Assembly: GCA_030838245.1 (NCBI GenBank)
Contig: JAUTXB010000055.1
Coordinates: 1-7,628, forward strand
Source of the DNA: Acidimicrobiaceae bacterium
Lineage (GTDB): Bacteria > Actinomycetota > Acidimicrobiia > Acidimicrobiales > RAAP-2
Direction of reading: 5' to 3'
Length of the DNA: 7,628 nt
Both the position numbers and the translations under genes were made by a program. Below are positions 1 to 6,384 of this stretch, piece after piece (the first letter of the stretch is position 1; every line of letters starts with the position of its first letter). A model generated the notes under the pieces. It was given only the letters and a program-made list of their open reading frames with translations, was not told where the DNA came from and did no database searches.

Positions 1-863
1 CGGACGCCTTTCCTCTGCTCTTGACCCACGGCTGGCCAGGGTCGGTGGTCGAGTTCCTCAGTGTGATCGGCCCTTTGACCGATCCGCTGTCCCACGGGGG
101 GCAGGCGAGCGATGAATATCACGTGGTGAGCCCGTCGCTTCCCGGCTATGGGAACAGCGACAAGCCGTCGGTGTCGGGCTGGACCATCGAGCGTATTGCC
201 GCGGCCTGGAGCGAGCTGATGCGGCGCCTGGACTATGACCGATACGGCGCCCAGGGTGGCGACTGGGGCGCGGCCGTGACCGGGTTGATCCCCAATGCCG
301 ACGCCGCCCACTGCGCCGGGATCCATCTGACCCTGGCCCTGACGGCCCGGCCTGAGCCCGGAGAGGAGCTGACCGACGCCGAGCAACAGTCATGGTCCGC
401 CCGCGACCAGTTCATCCGAACGGGGCGGGGCTACTCGTCCCAGCAGTCGACGCGCCCGCAAACCTTGGGATACGGCCTGGCCGACTCCCCATCGGGACAG
501 GCGGCCTGGATCCTCGAAAAGTTCCAGGCCTGGTCGGACTGCGACGGGCATCCCGAGAACGTGTTCACCAGGGACGAGTTGCTCGACAATGTGATGTGCT
601 ACTGGCTGCCCAACACCGGGGCGTCCTCCGCCCGGCTGTACTGGGAGAGCTTTCGCCGGCCGGCCCCCGAGCCCGTCTCGGTGCCGGTCGGGTACTCCCG
701 CTTTCCCAAGGAGTTGATCCTGCCCGAGAGGCGGTGGGTGGAGGCGGTCTACCCCGGCCTGCAGTACTGGAACGAACTCGACCGGGGCGGCCACTTCGCC
801 GCCATGGAGCAGCCCGACCTCTTCGTGGGGGAGCTACGGAGCTTCTTCGCCCAGATCCGCTAG
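1..863 (+). CDS. Epoxide hydrolase, microsomal (EPHX1-like) type, 5'-truncated by window edge
   Basis: This is an alpha/beta-hydrolase-fold epoxide hydrolase, which adds water to an epoxide to give a diol through a covalent ester intermediate. The reading frame is open to the left edge (first whole codon at base 3), leaving 286 visible residues. Full bacterial members are about 370-400 residues, so the N-terminal EHN region is probably what is missing. Visible motifs: HGWPGS just after the edge (oxyanion hole); GGDWG with the nucleophile Asp at 261-263; a Tyr at 432-434 and another in ARLYWE at 639-641, matching the two epoxide-polarising tyrosines of human mEH (Y299, Y374); Glu in FPKEL at 711-713, matching mEH Glu404; and the catalytic His in RGGHFAAME at 792-794. 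The acid being Glu in FPKEL places it with microsomal/juvenile-hormone-type enzymes rather than soluble EH. The alignment to human mEH is from memory. It converges on the acyl-CoA dehydrogenase gene 22 bases away. Substrate unknown; all catalytic residues in view are intact. Confidence 0.93.
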   Translation, partial: DAFPLLLTHGWPGSVVEFLSVIGPLTDPLSHGGQASDEYHVVSPSLPGYGNSDKPSVSGWTIERIAAAWSELMRRLDYDRYGAQGGDWGAAVTGLIPNADAAHCAGIHLTLALTARPEPGEELTDAEQQSWSARDQFIRTGRGYSSQQSTRPQTLGYGLADSPSGQAAWILEKFQAWSDCDGHPENVFTRDELLDNVMCYWLPNTGASSARLYWESFRRPAPEPVSVPVGYSRFPKELILPERRWVEAVYPGLQYWNELDRGGHFAAMEQPDLFVGELRSFFAQIR

Positions 864-891
864 AGGCTCGACGGCTGCCACTTGTCTAGCG
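858..891. terminator. Inverted repeat spanning both convergent stop codons, possible bidirectional terminator
   Basis: CGCTAGA at 858-864 and its exact reverse complement TCTAGCG at 885-891 flank a 20-base loop. Each arm contains the TAG stop of the gene reading into it, since both genes end in an Arg CGC codon followed by TAG A. Within the loop, GGC (865-867) can pair with GCC (877-879). The structure would form in either transcript. There is no T-tract on either side, so intrinsic termination is not strongly supported. Similar gene endings could also produce the symmetry by chance. Confidence 0.35.
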
Positions 892-2043
892 AGGTGCTCG
901 GGGCATGCCCAGGCCGACCATGGCGATGATGTCGCGCTGGACCTCGTTCGTCCCGCCGCCGAAGGTGAAGATGGTCTGGCTCCGGGAGTTGCGCTCCAGT
1001 CGGCCCTTGAGGACAGCACCGGGCGAGCCCTCGGGTAGGTAGCCGGCCTGTCCGATGACCTCGAGGAGCAACCGATAGGTCTCGAGGGAGAGCTCGGTTC
1101 CATAGACCTTGGTGGCCGAGGCGTCTGCCGGGTTCAGTCCCTTGTCAGCCGCCCACGCCACCTTCCAGTTGAGTAGCTTGAGCACTTCGACTTTGGCGTG
1201 GACCCGGGCCAGGTGGAGCCGTACCCATTCCTGGTCGATGACCCGGCGCCCGTCGGCCAGCTTCTCTTGTTGGGCCCAGGTCCGTACCTCGTCCAGGCTC
1301 CGCAGCAGCCCCGAGGCGGGGCAGAGGGCCACGCGCTCGTGGTTGAGCTGGTTGGTGATGAGCTTCCAGCCTTGGTTCTCCTCGCCCACAAGGTTCTCGG
1401 CCGGCACCCGCACGTCCTCGTAGAAGGTGGAGCTGGTGATGTCACCGACGATGAGACTCAGTGGGGTCCAGTGGAACCCTTCGACATCGGTGGGGACGAT
1501 GAAGACCGATAGGCCTTTGTGCTTGGCAACGTCAGGGTCGGTTCGGGTGGCCAGCCAGACGTAGTTGGCCTGTGCGATGGCGCTGGTGTAGAGCTTCTCC
1601 CCGTTGATCACGTACTCGTCGCCATCCCGGACCGCCCGCGTCTTGAGGGAGGCGAGGTCGGTGCCGGCCGAGGGCTCGGTGTAGCCGATGGCGAAGTGCA
1701 CCTCTCCTCGCAGGATGCCGGGCAGGATGCGGGTCTTCTGCTCCTCGGTGCCGAGGGCCATGAGGGTGGGCCCGACGCTGTTGAGGGTGAGGAGGGGCAG
1801 CGGGACACCGGCCCAGTGGGATTCCTCTACGAAGATCATCTGGTCGATGGGCCCGCGGGCCTGGCCGCCGTACTCGACGGGCCAACCCAGCCCGAGCCAG
1901 CCGTCTTCGCCCATCCGGCGGACGTAGCGCGTGTACGTGGTCTCCTGGTCGCCGGAGCCCTCGACTTCGTGCACCAGGTCGGCAAAGTACGAGCGCAGCT
2001 CGTCCTTCAGGTCTTGCTGCTCGTCGGTCAGGGCCAGTTGCAT
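886..2043 (-). CDS. Acyl-CoA dehydrogenase, FadE29-like (steroid-catabolism subgroup)
   Basis: This FAD-dependent acyl-CoA dehydrogenase (385 residues, normal length) introduces an alpha,beta double bond into a CoA thioester in the cytoplasm. The domains follow the usual order: N-terminal helical about 1-115, beta domain about 118-215 with the flavin/substrate motif YTEPSAGTDLASL (121-133), and C-terminal helical about 225-385 ending in FGGGTNEVQRDIIA (361-374). At the position where MCAD carries its catalytic Glu376 (in YEGT) this protein has Gly (GGGT). The likely base is Glu236 in NHERVAL, the helix-G position used by isovaleryl-CoA dehydrogenase. The middle and C-terminal motifs resemble what I recall of Mycobacterium FadE29, which works as a heteromer with FadE28 in cholesterol side-chain degradation. 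No FadE28-like partner is in view. The ATG at 2043 is preceded by AGAGGTG (about 2048-2054), a good Shine-Dalgarno match. The gene is transcribed divergently from the ABC operon. The family is certain; the substrate is inferred and open. Confidence 0.94.
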   Translation of the reverse strand: MQLALTDEQQDLKDELRSYFADLVHEVEGSGDQETTYTRYVRRMGEDGWLGLGWPVEYGGQARGPIDQMIFVEESHWAGVPLPLLTLNSVGPTLMALGTEEQKTRILPGILRGEVHFAIGYTEPSAGTDLASLKTRAVRDGDEYVINGEKLYTSAIAQANYVWLATRTDPDVAKHKGLSVFIVPTDVEGFHWTPLSLIVGDITSSTFYEDVRVPAENLVGEENQGWKLITNQLNHERVALCPASGLLRSLDEVRTWAQQEKLADGRRVIDQEWVRLHLARVHAKVEVLKLLNWKVAWAADKGLNPADASATKVYGTELSLETYRLLLEVIGQAGYLPEGSPGAVLKGRLERNSRSQTIFTFGGGTNEVQRDIIAMVGLGMPRAPR

Positions 2044-2064
2044 GGGACACCTCTCATATCCGGC

Positions 2065-2073
2065 ACGATAACA
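2065..2073 (-). promoter_or_regulatory. Candidate extended -10 promoter for the acyl-CoA dehydrogenase
   Basis: On the minus strand this reads TGT-TATCGT: a TGN extension followed by TANNNT, the usual actinobacterial -10 pattern. Transcription would start near 2058, giving a short leader of about 15 bases that still includes the AGAGGTG ribosome-binding site. No convincing -35 hexamer is visible at 16-18 bases, which is tolerable for an extended -10. This is a sequence match only. Confidence 0.35.
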
Positions 2074-2074
2074 A

Positions 2075-2089
2075 CCGAGCCGCTCTCGG
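2075..2089. repeat. Small inverted repeat between divergent promoters (possible operator)
   Basis: CCGAG (2075-2079) and CTCGG (2085-2089) form a perfect 5-base inverted repeat with a 5-base spacer. It lies directly upstream of the leftward -10 candidate, where a regulator could affect the dehydrogenase promoter. Five-base arms are common by chance in GC-rich DNA. No regulator gene is present in the window, and I do not recognise it as a known operator such as that of KstR. Confidence 0.2.
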
Positions 2090-2124
2090 GCGATAGCGCC
2101 ATGACTGCCCGGCGCCGTTCCCGC

Positions 2125-2133
2125 TGTTACGAT
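2125..2133 (+). promoter_or_regulatory. Candidate extended -10 promoter for the ABC transporter/PPK2 operon
   Basis: TG at 2125-2126, one base, then TACGAT at 2128-2133 matches an extended -10 (TGN-TANNNT). The leader to the ATG at 2198 would be about 58 bases. The nearest -35-like stretch (ATGACT at 2101-2106) is 21 bases away, which is too far for a good fit, so the extended -10 carries the case. TGTTA here mirrors TAACA in the leftward promoter at 2069-2073. Confidence 0.35.
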
Positions 2134-2197
2134 CGCCCGAAGTCAGGGCCACCGGTCAGGCGGAAGTGCGCGTGCCAGCCTGGGGACGAGGACAGGT

Positions 2198-2983
2198 ATG
2201 GGGGAGAGCACAATGTCCGAACAAGTTGTCGAGGTCGTCGGCGTCCCTGCTCCACCGCGAGTCATTGCGGCCAGGGCGATCGAAGCTCGCAAGATCTACG
2301 GCAACGGCGAAACGGCGGTCCATGCCCTCGGCGGCGTGGACATCGAGTTCGTCCAGGGCCAGTTCACGGCGATCATGGGCCCGTCGGGTTCGGGGAAGTC
2401 GACGTTGATGCACTGCATGGCTGGCCTCGATCCGATGACCTCCGGGCAGGCGTTCATCGGCGACGTCGAGCTGAGCGGCCTGTCAGATCAGAACCTCACC
2501 TTGTTGCGCCGGGACAAGCTCGGCTTCATCTTCCAGTCCTTCAACTTGGTGCCGACCCTGACGGCGATGGAGAACATGCTGCTGCCCCTGCGGCTGGCCG
2601 GACGGGAGCCGGACGCCGAATGGGTCGAGCTGATCGTCACCACAGTCGGCATGGCCAACCGGCGCGACCACCGCCCGAACGAGCTCTCGGGAGGACAGCA
2701 GCAACGAGTAGCTGTGGCTCGAGCTCTGGTCGGTCGTCCCGATCTGGTCTTCGCCGACGAACCGACTGGGAACCTCGACCGCAAGACCGGGGTGGAGATC
2801 CTGGATTTCATGCGGGAAGCGGTGAACCGCTTCAACCAGACCATCGTCATGGTCACCCACGATCCCAACGCGGCCAGCTACGCCGATCGGGTGGTCTTCC
2901 TGGCTGACGGAAAGATCGTCGACGAGATGCTGGAGCCCAGCGCCGATCGGGTCATCGACCGCATGAAGCGCTTTGGCGAATGA
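2198..2983 (+). CDS. ABC transporter ATP-binding protein, LolD/MacB family
   Basis: This is the cytoplasmic ATPase that powers the FtsX-like permease encoded next. In this family, ATP binding drives mechanical movement of extracytoplasmic permease domains to extrude lipids, lipoproteins, peptides or drugs. All nucleotide-binding motifs are intact in its 261 residues: Walker A GPSGSGKST (61-69), Q-loop Gln113 in FIFQSFNL, signature LSGGQQQR (163-170), Walker B LVFADEP (183-189), D-loop GNLD (191-194) and the switch His221 in MVTHD. The SFNLVPTLTAMEN stretch after the Q-loop is typical of LolD/MacB proteins. The start is ambiguous. ATG 2198 follows GAGG (2188-2191) by 6 bases. ATG 2213 follows GGAG (2203-2206) by 6 bases and would give a 256-residue protein beginning MSEQVV. 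It shares an ATGA overlap with the permease gene, so the two are almost certainly translationally coupled. Substrate unknown. Confidence 0.96.
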   Translation: MGESTMSEQVVEVVGVPAPPRVIAARAIEARKIYGNGETAVHALGGVDIEFVQGQFTAIMGPSGSGKSTLMHCMAGLDPMTSGQAFIGDVELSGLSDQNLTLLRRDKLGFIFQSFNLVPTLTAMENMLLPLRLAGREPDAEWVELIVTTVGMANRRDHRPNELSGGQQQRVAVARALVGRPDLVFADEPTGNLDRKTGVEILDFMREAVNRFNQTIVMVTHDPNAASYADRVVFLADGKIVDEMLEPSADRVIDRMKRFGE

Positions 2984-5511
2984 AAGGCTCGATGCTCACG
3001 ATCGCCGTGCGTGGCGTCCGGAACAACCCCTTCCGCTTCGTGGCCACCGGTTTGGCCATCGTCCTCGGGATCGGTTTCTTTGTGGGGACCAGCGTCCTGA
3101 CCGCCTCGGTCAGCCGAACATTGAACTCGAGCGTTACCCAGGCGTTCAGCAGTGTCGACGCCGCCGTCCAGTCCTCCTCCTATATCGAGGCCCAGGGATT
3201 CAAGATCCGACCCCGGATCAGTCGCGACGTCATCCCGAAGATCGAGTCGTTGCCCCAGGTCGCCGCCGTTGCTCCTTTCATCACCGGCTATGCCCAAGTT
3301 GTGGGGTCAGACGGCAAGGTGCTGTCGGGGGGCACGCCCTCGGCCTTCGCATGGGTCTCCCAGCCACGCCTCAATCCCCTCCACCTGGTCAGCGGCCATG
3401 CTCCGGAAGGGGACAACCAGATCGTGGTCGACAACGGGTCCTTCGTCGATGGCCACTTCCGTATCGGTCAGCAGGTCAGGCTCCTGCCGCTGGGGATCGA
3501 CCAGACCTTCACCCTGGTCGGGGTCATGGAGTACAAGTCTGCCGATCAAGAGGCCCAGCGGTCGGTGGCGCTCAGTCAGACCGGGGCAGCCCGGGTGTTC
3601 GCCACCACCGAGGTCAACCAGATCTTCGTCGCTGCTCGTCCCGGGACCAGCAGCAGCCAGCTGGTCAGCGCCATAGCCAAGGTCCTGCCCCAGGGAATCC
3701 AGGTCCAGACGGGGACACAGTTCCGGACGGACCTACAGAACGCGCTCGGGGGCGTCGTCAGCTTCATTTCCACTGCCCTCAGGGTGTTCGCCGCCGTGGC
3801 TCTCATCGTCGGGGCGTTCATCATCTACAACACGTTTTCGATCACCGTGGCCCAGCGGACCCGGGAAATGGCCTTGTTGCGGGCCATCGGGGCTACGCGG
3901 CGCCAGGTCACCCGCAGTGTGGTCACCGAGTCCCTGGTCATCGGTGTGGTGTCTTCGGTGGTCGGCACTCTGTTCGGATTGCTGCTCGGATGGCTGGCCC
4001 TCTTGCTATTTGCCGCGCTCGGAGTTCGCCTGGGCACGAGCATCGCGCTCCCGGCCGGAGGGCTCATTGCCGGCGTACTGCTCGGCACCGTCATCACCCT
4101 GTTGGCCGCCGTGATCCCCGCCCGTAGGGCAGCGCGGACACCGCCGATTGCCGCGCTTCGGGCCGTCGCATCCAACGTGGTCGGGTCATCTCGGGCCCGG
4201 GCCATCGTCGGCACCTGCCTGGTGGCCGCCGGTGCCGCAGTCGTCGGCCTCAGCATCGGCTCGGCCGCGCCCAAATCGCTGCTCCTCGGGGGGATCTTGT
4301 TGCTGGCCGGAGTGCTGACCCTGGGACCGGTGATCGCTCGGCCATTGGCGATGGTCATCGGTGCGCCCATGGCTCGGTTCCGTGATCCGGTGGGGGACCT
4401 GGCCCGCCAGAACGCCGCCCGGAATCCCCGGCGCACGTCCACGACCGCCGCCGCCCTCATGATCGGGGTGACCCTGGTTGCCGCGGCAACCGTCTTTGCC
4501 TCGACCTTGCGATCATCCCTGAAAGAGCAGACCAGTGGTCAGATCAAGACCAGTTTGGTGGTGAGCGTGGCCTCGTCGGCGGCCAGCGTGGGCGGCGGTC
4601 TCAATCCCGATCTGGAAGGAAAGATCGCCCAGGTTCCCGGGGTCAATCTGGTCTCGCCCCTGCGGACGTCGATCGGCGAGCAGAACGGAAAGTTGATCGG
4701 CGTCTCCGGCATCACCCCGGCGACTGCCTCTCGCGCCTTCGACCCCGGGGTGTTCGCCGGTTCGTTCGACTCGCTGGCCCGGGCCGGAACGGTGGCGGTG
4801 GCGCAGGGGACGGCGACAGCGAACGGACTTCATGTCGGAAGCTCGGTTCGGCTCCAGCTGTCCCAGAAGACCCTCAACTTGAAGGTCGCCGCCTTGTATC
4901 AGCACAACCAGGTACTCGGTAACTGGGTGGTCGGCAACGGTGTGTTCGATGCCACCGTCTCCGGGCGACCGCTCGACAGCCTCATCCTGGTCAACACCAA
5001 CCCCAGTGACACCGCCCGTACGGAGCGGGCCATCAGCGGGCTCCTCATTGCCAATCCGACAGCCACCGTGCAGACAGCGGCGGCCTACGCCACGGCGCAA
5101 GGTAACCAGGTCAATACCCTGCTCTATGTCATGTACGGGCTGCTCGGCTTTTCGGTCCTGGTGGCATTGATCGGCATCGTCAACACGCTGGCTCTGTCCA
5201 TCTTCGAACGAACTCGGGAGATCGGGCTGCTCCGGGCCGTGGGGATGACCCGCCGTCAGCTGGCGTCGACCATCCGATACGAGGCGGCGATCGTAGGCCT
5301 GATCGGGACCGTCCTCGGCTTGGGCCTCGGCATCATCTTCGGCTGGCTGGCCAGCGTGGCGGCGCGCAAGACCTTTCCCGTGTTCGTCATGCCCTGGACC
5401 GGTCTGGTGGCCATCGCCGTGGTCGGGCTGCTGTGTGGGGTCCTGGCCGGCGTGCTGCCGGCCAGGCGAGCGGCCAGGTTCAACGTGTTAGCGGCCATCG
5501 CCAGCGAATAA
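2980..5511 (+). CDS. FtsX-like ABC transporter permease (MacB/LolCE type, duplicated)
   Basis: This is the membrane partner of the preceding ATPase, at 843 residues. About ten membrane segments can be read from hydrophobicity: near 18-40, 258-285, 315-345, 358-380, 408-428, 433-455, 488-508, 715-740, 768-795 and 803-828. Two large extracytoplasmic domains lie between them (about 45-257 and 510-712, MacB periplasmic-core-like). The protein is an internal duplication. The FtsX-domain motif RTREMALLRAIGATRRQ (293-309) recurs as RTREIGLLRAVGMTRRQ (744-760), and both halves end in PARRAAR (380-386, 827-833). These segments contact the ATPase in related transporters. ATG 2980 overlaps the ATPase stop. 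ATG 2992 (Met5) is a credible alternative because AAAGG (2983-2987) precedes it and family members often begin 'ML-'. There is no recognisable substrate clue; lipid, lipoprotein or peptide export are family-level guesses. Confidence 0.95.
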   Translation: MKGSMLTIAVRGVRNNPFRFVATGLAIVLGIGFFVGTSVLTASVSRTLNSSVTQAFSSVDAAVQSSSYIEAQGFKIRPRISRDVIPKIESLPQVAAVAPFITGYAQVVGSDGKVLSGGTPSAFAWVSQPRLNPLHLVSGHAPEGDNQIVVDNGSFVDGHFRIGQQVRLLPLGIDQTFTLVGVMEYKSADQEAQRSVALSQTGAARVFATTEVNQIFVAARPGTSSSQLVSAIAKVLPQGIQVQTGTQFRTDLQNALGGVVSFISTALRVFAAVALIVGAFIIYNTFSITVAQRTREMALLRAIGATRRQVTRSVVTESLVIGVVSSVVGTLFGLLLGWLALLLFAALGVRLGTSIALPAGGLIAGVLLGTVITLLAAVIPARRAARTPPIAALRAVASNVVGSSRARAIVGTCLVAAGAAVVGLSIGSAAPKSLLLGGILLLAGVLTLGPVIARPLAMVIGAPMARFRDPVGDLARQNAARNPRRTSTTAAALMIGVTLVAAATVFASTLRSSLKEQTSGQIKTSLVVSVASSAASVGGGLNPDLEGKIAQVPGVNLVSPLRTSIGEQNGKLIGVSGITPATASRAFDPGVFAGSFDSLARAGTVAVAQGTATANGLHVGSSVRLQLSQKTLNLKVAALYQHNQVLGNWVVGNGVFDATVSGRPLDSLILVNTNPSDTARTERAISGLLIANPTATVQTAAAYATAQGNQVNTLLYVMYGLLGFSVLVALIGIVNTLALSIFERTREIGLLRAVGMTRRQLASTIRYEAAIVGLIGTVLGLGLGIIFGWLASVAARKTFPVFVMPWTGLVAIAVVGLLCGVLAGVLPARRAARFNVLAAIASE

Positions 5512-5515
5512 GGAG
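5510..5515 (+). promoter_or_regulatory. Ribosome-binding site deciding the PPK2 start
   Basis: AAGGAG overlaps the last two bases of the permease TAA stop and lies 7 bases before ATG 5523. This selects ATG 5523 over in-frame upstream starts inside the permease gene (frame open back to 5433), which would add a 30-residue extension foreign to the PPK2 family. The overlap of stop and Shine-Dalgarno suggests translation follows on from the permease. Confidence 0.8.
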
Positions 5516-5522
5516 CAAGCCA

Positions 5523-6299
5523 ATGGACTCGAAGACGTACCAAGCCACGCTGTCCGACATGCAGGTGGAGCTGTCCAAGCTCCAGCACTGGGTGCAGGTA
5601 TCCGGGGCGCGCGTCGCCGTCCTGTTCGAGGGACGGGACGCGGCAGGAAAGGGTGGGGTCATCAAGCGGATCAGCGAGCGGATGAACCCGCGGGTGTGTC
5701 GAACGGTGGCACTGGCCGCTCCCAATGAGGACGAGCGCACCCAGTGGTACTTTCAACGCTACGTGGCCCAGCTGCCCTCGGCCGGGGAGATCGTCCTGTT
5801 CGATCGCTCCTGGTACAACCGGGCCGGTGTCGAACGGGTCATGGGCTTCTGCACCGAGGAGGAGCTACAGGAGTTCTTCCGTTCGTGCCCGGACTTCGAG
5901 CGGATGCTGCAGCGCTCGGGCATGCAGCTCATCAAGTACTGGTTCTCGGTCAGCGACGAGGAACAAGAGCGCCGCCTCCTCTCACGGCTGTCCGATCCCA
6001 CCCGACGCTGGAAGCTCTCACCCATGGACCTCGAGGCCCGGCAGCGCTGGGTCGAGTATTCGCGGGCCAAAGACGAGATGTTCGCCTCCACCGATACCAA
6101 GCAGTCGCCGTGGTACGTGGTCGAGTCGGACGACAAGCGGGCGGCCCGGCTCAACTGCATCGCCCATCTGTTGAGCCAGGTGCCCTACGAGGAGGTCAGT
6201 GCTCCGACGGCCAAGAAGCTGCCGCCTCGTCCGTCGGATGACGGGTACGTTCGCCCACCGCTCGAGGAGCAGACCCACGTGCCCGAGATCTATCGGTAA
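5523..6299 (+). CDS. ppk2: Polyphosphate kinase 2, class I (polyphosphate:NDP phosphotransferase)
   Basis: This cytoplasmic enzyme transfers phosphate between inorganic polyphosphate and nucleoside diphosphates. Class I members mainly use polyphosphate to make ATP or GTP from ADP or GDP. The 258 residues cover a complete single PPK2 domain: Walker A FEGRDAAGKGG (35-45, Lys43), Walker B FDRSWYNRAGVERVMGF (93-109) and the lid region with SDPTRRWKLSPMDL (157-170), followed by SDDKRAARLNC (202-212). FEGRDAAGKGG and DRSWYNR are the class I forms; class II/III proteins usually carry variants such as NRSYYE. The C-terminal 35 residues or so are proline-rich and less conserved. The gene starts 11 bases after the permease stop and is probably the third gene of the ABC operon. 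No ppk1 or exopolyphosphatase gene is visible. The assignment is strong; the nucleotide preference is inferred from class. Confidence 0.95.
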   Translation: MDSKTYQATLSDMQVELSKLQHWVQVSGARVAVLFEGRDAAGKGGVIKRISERMNPRVCRTVALAAPNEDERTQWYFQRYVAQLPSAGEIVLFDRSWYNRAGVERVMGFCTEEELQEFFRSCPDFERMLQRSGMQLIKYWFSVSDEEQERRLLSRLSDPTRRWKLSPMDLEARQRWVEYSRAKDEMFASTDTKQSPWYVVESDDKRAARLNCIAHLLSQVPYEEVSAPTAKKLPPRPSDDGYVRPPLEEQTHVPEIYR

Positions 6300-6332
6300 T
6301 TCTTCCCTTCGACCACATCTTTCCCAACAACC

Positions 6333-6349
6333 TGGCCACAGAGTGGCCA
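6333..6349. terminator. Hairpin in convergent spacer, possible terminator (first of two)
   Basis: TGGCCA at 6333-6338 and again at 6344-6349 (a self-complementary hexamer repeated) can form a 6-base stem with loop CAGAG. It lies 33 bases after the PPK2 stop in the 85-base spacer between convergent genes. No T-run follows, so this is at best a weak or factor-assisted terminator. Confidence 0.35.
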
Positions 6350-6352
6350 ATC

Positions 6353-6371
6353 GGCAGCCCCGGCGGCTGTC
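6353..6371. terminator. Hairpin in convergent spacer, possible terminator (second of two)
   Basis: CAGCC (6355-6359) pairs with GGCTG (6365-6369) around loop CCGGC, extended outward by a G-T wobble and a G-C pair to about 7 pairs. It sits 13 bases beyond the stop of the leftward gene and only 3 bases from the first hairpin. It would act on either strand, and again there is no T-tract. Confidence 0.35.
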
Positions 6372-6384
6372 TGGCCGTGACCGC

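Larger units (their letters stand above)
2044..2197. other. Divergent intergenic region between dehydrogenase and ABC operon
   Basis: This 154-base spacer is the only divergent gap in the window, so it must hold the dehydrogenase promoter and probably the ABC operon promoter. It contains two outward-facing extended -10 candidates, a small inverted repeat between them, and Shine-Dalgarno sequences at both ends. I see no RNA gene, no riboswitch-like folding and no open reading frame of note. Confidence 0.6.

Noticed and set aside
392..889. Plus-strand frame of 165 codons overlapping the epoxide hydrolase
   Set aside because: The hydrolase frame carries every catalytic motif through this region. 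The alternative frame is Arg/Gly/Pro-rich with no recognisable domain.
2044..2197. Possible riboswitch or small RNA in the divergent spacer
   Set aside because: Only a 5-base stem is visible, with no conserved riboswitch core and too short a leader on either side. Promoter and ribosome-binding signals explain the space.
1519..2907. Long plus-strand open frame (462 codons) running antisense to the dehydrogenase and across the ATPase gene
   Set aside because: It crosses a divergent promoter region and overlaps two clear genes in other frames. Its translation is rich in Gly, Arg and Pro with no family motif, as expected for a shadow frame in GC-rich DNA.
2881..2952. Twelve-base direct repeat CGCCGATCGGGT, copies at 2881 and 2941
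   Set aside because: Both copies encode an Ala-Asp-Arg-Val stretch in the ATPase C-terminus. A single 12-base match exactly 60 bases apart within coding sequence is most simply codon coincidence, and no further copies were seen.
3825..4460. Minus-strand open frame of 211 codons inside the permease gene
   Set aside because: It lies wholly antisense to a permease with clear membrane segments and motifs. Its translation is an Ala/Arg/Thr-rich low-complexity product of reversed codons.
5433..5522. In-frame upstream extension of ppk2 into the permease gene
   Set aside because: The extension has no PPK2 character and no ribosome-binding site, whereas ATG 5523 has AAGGAG at a 7-base spacing.
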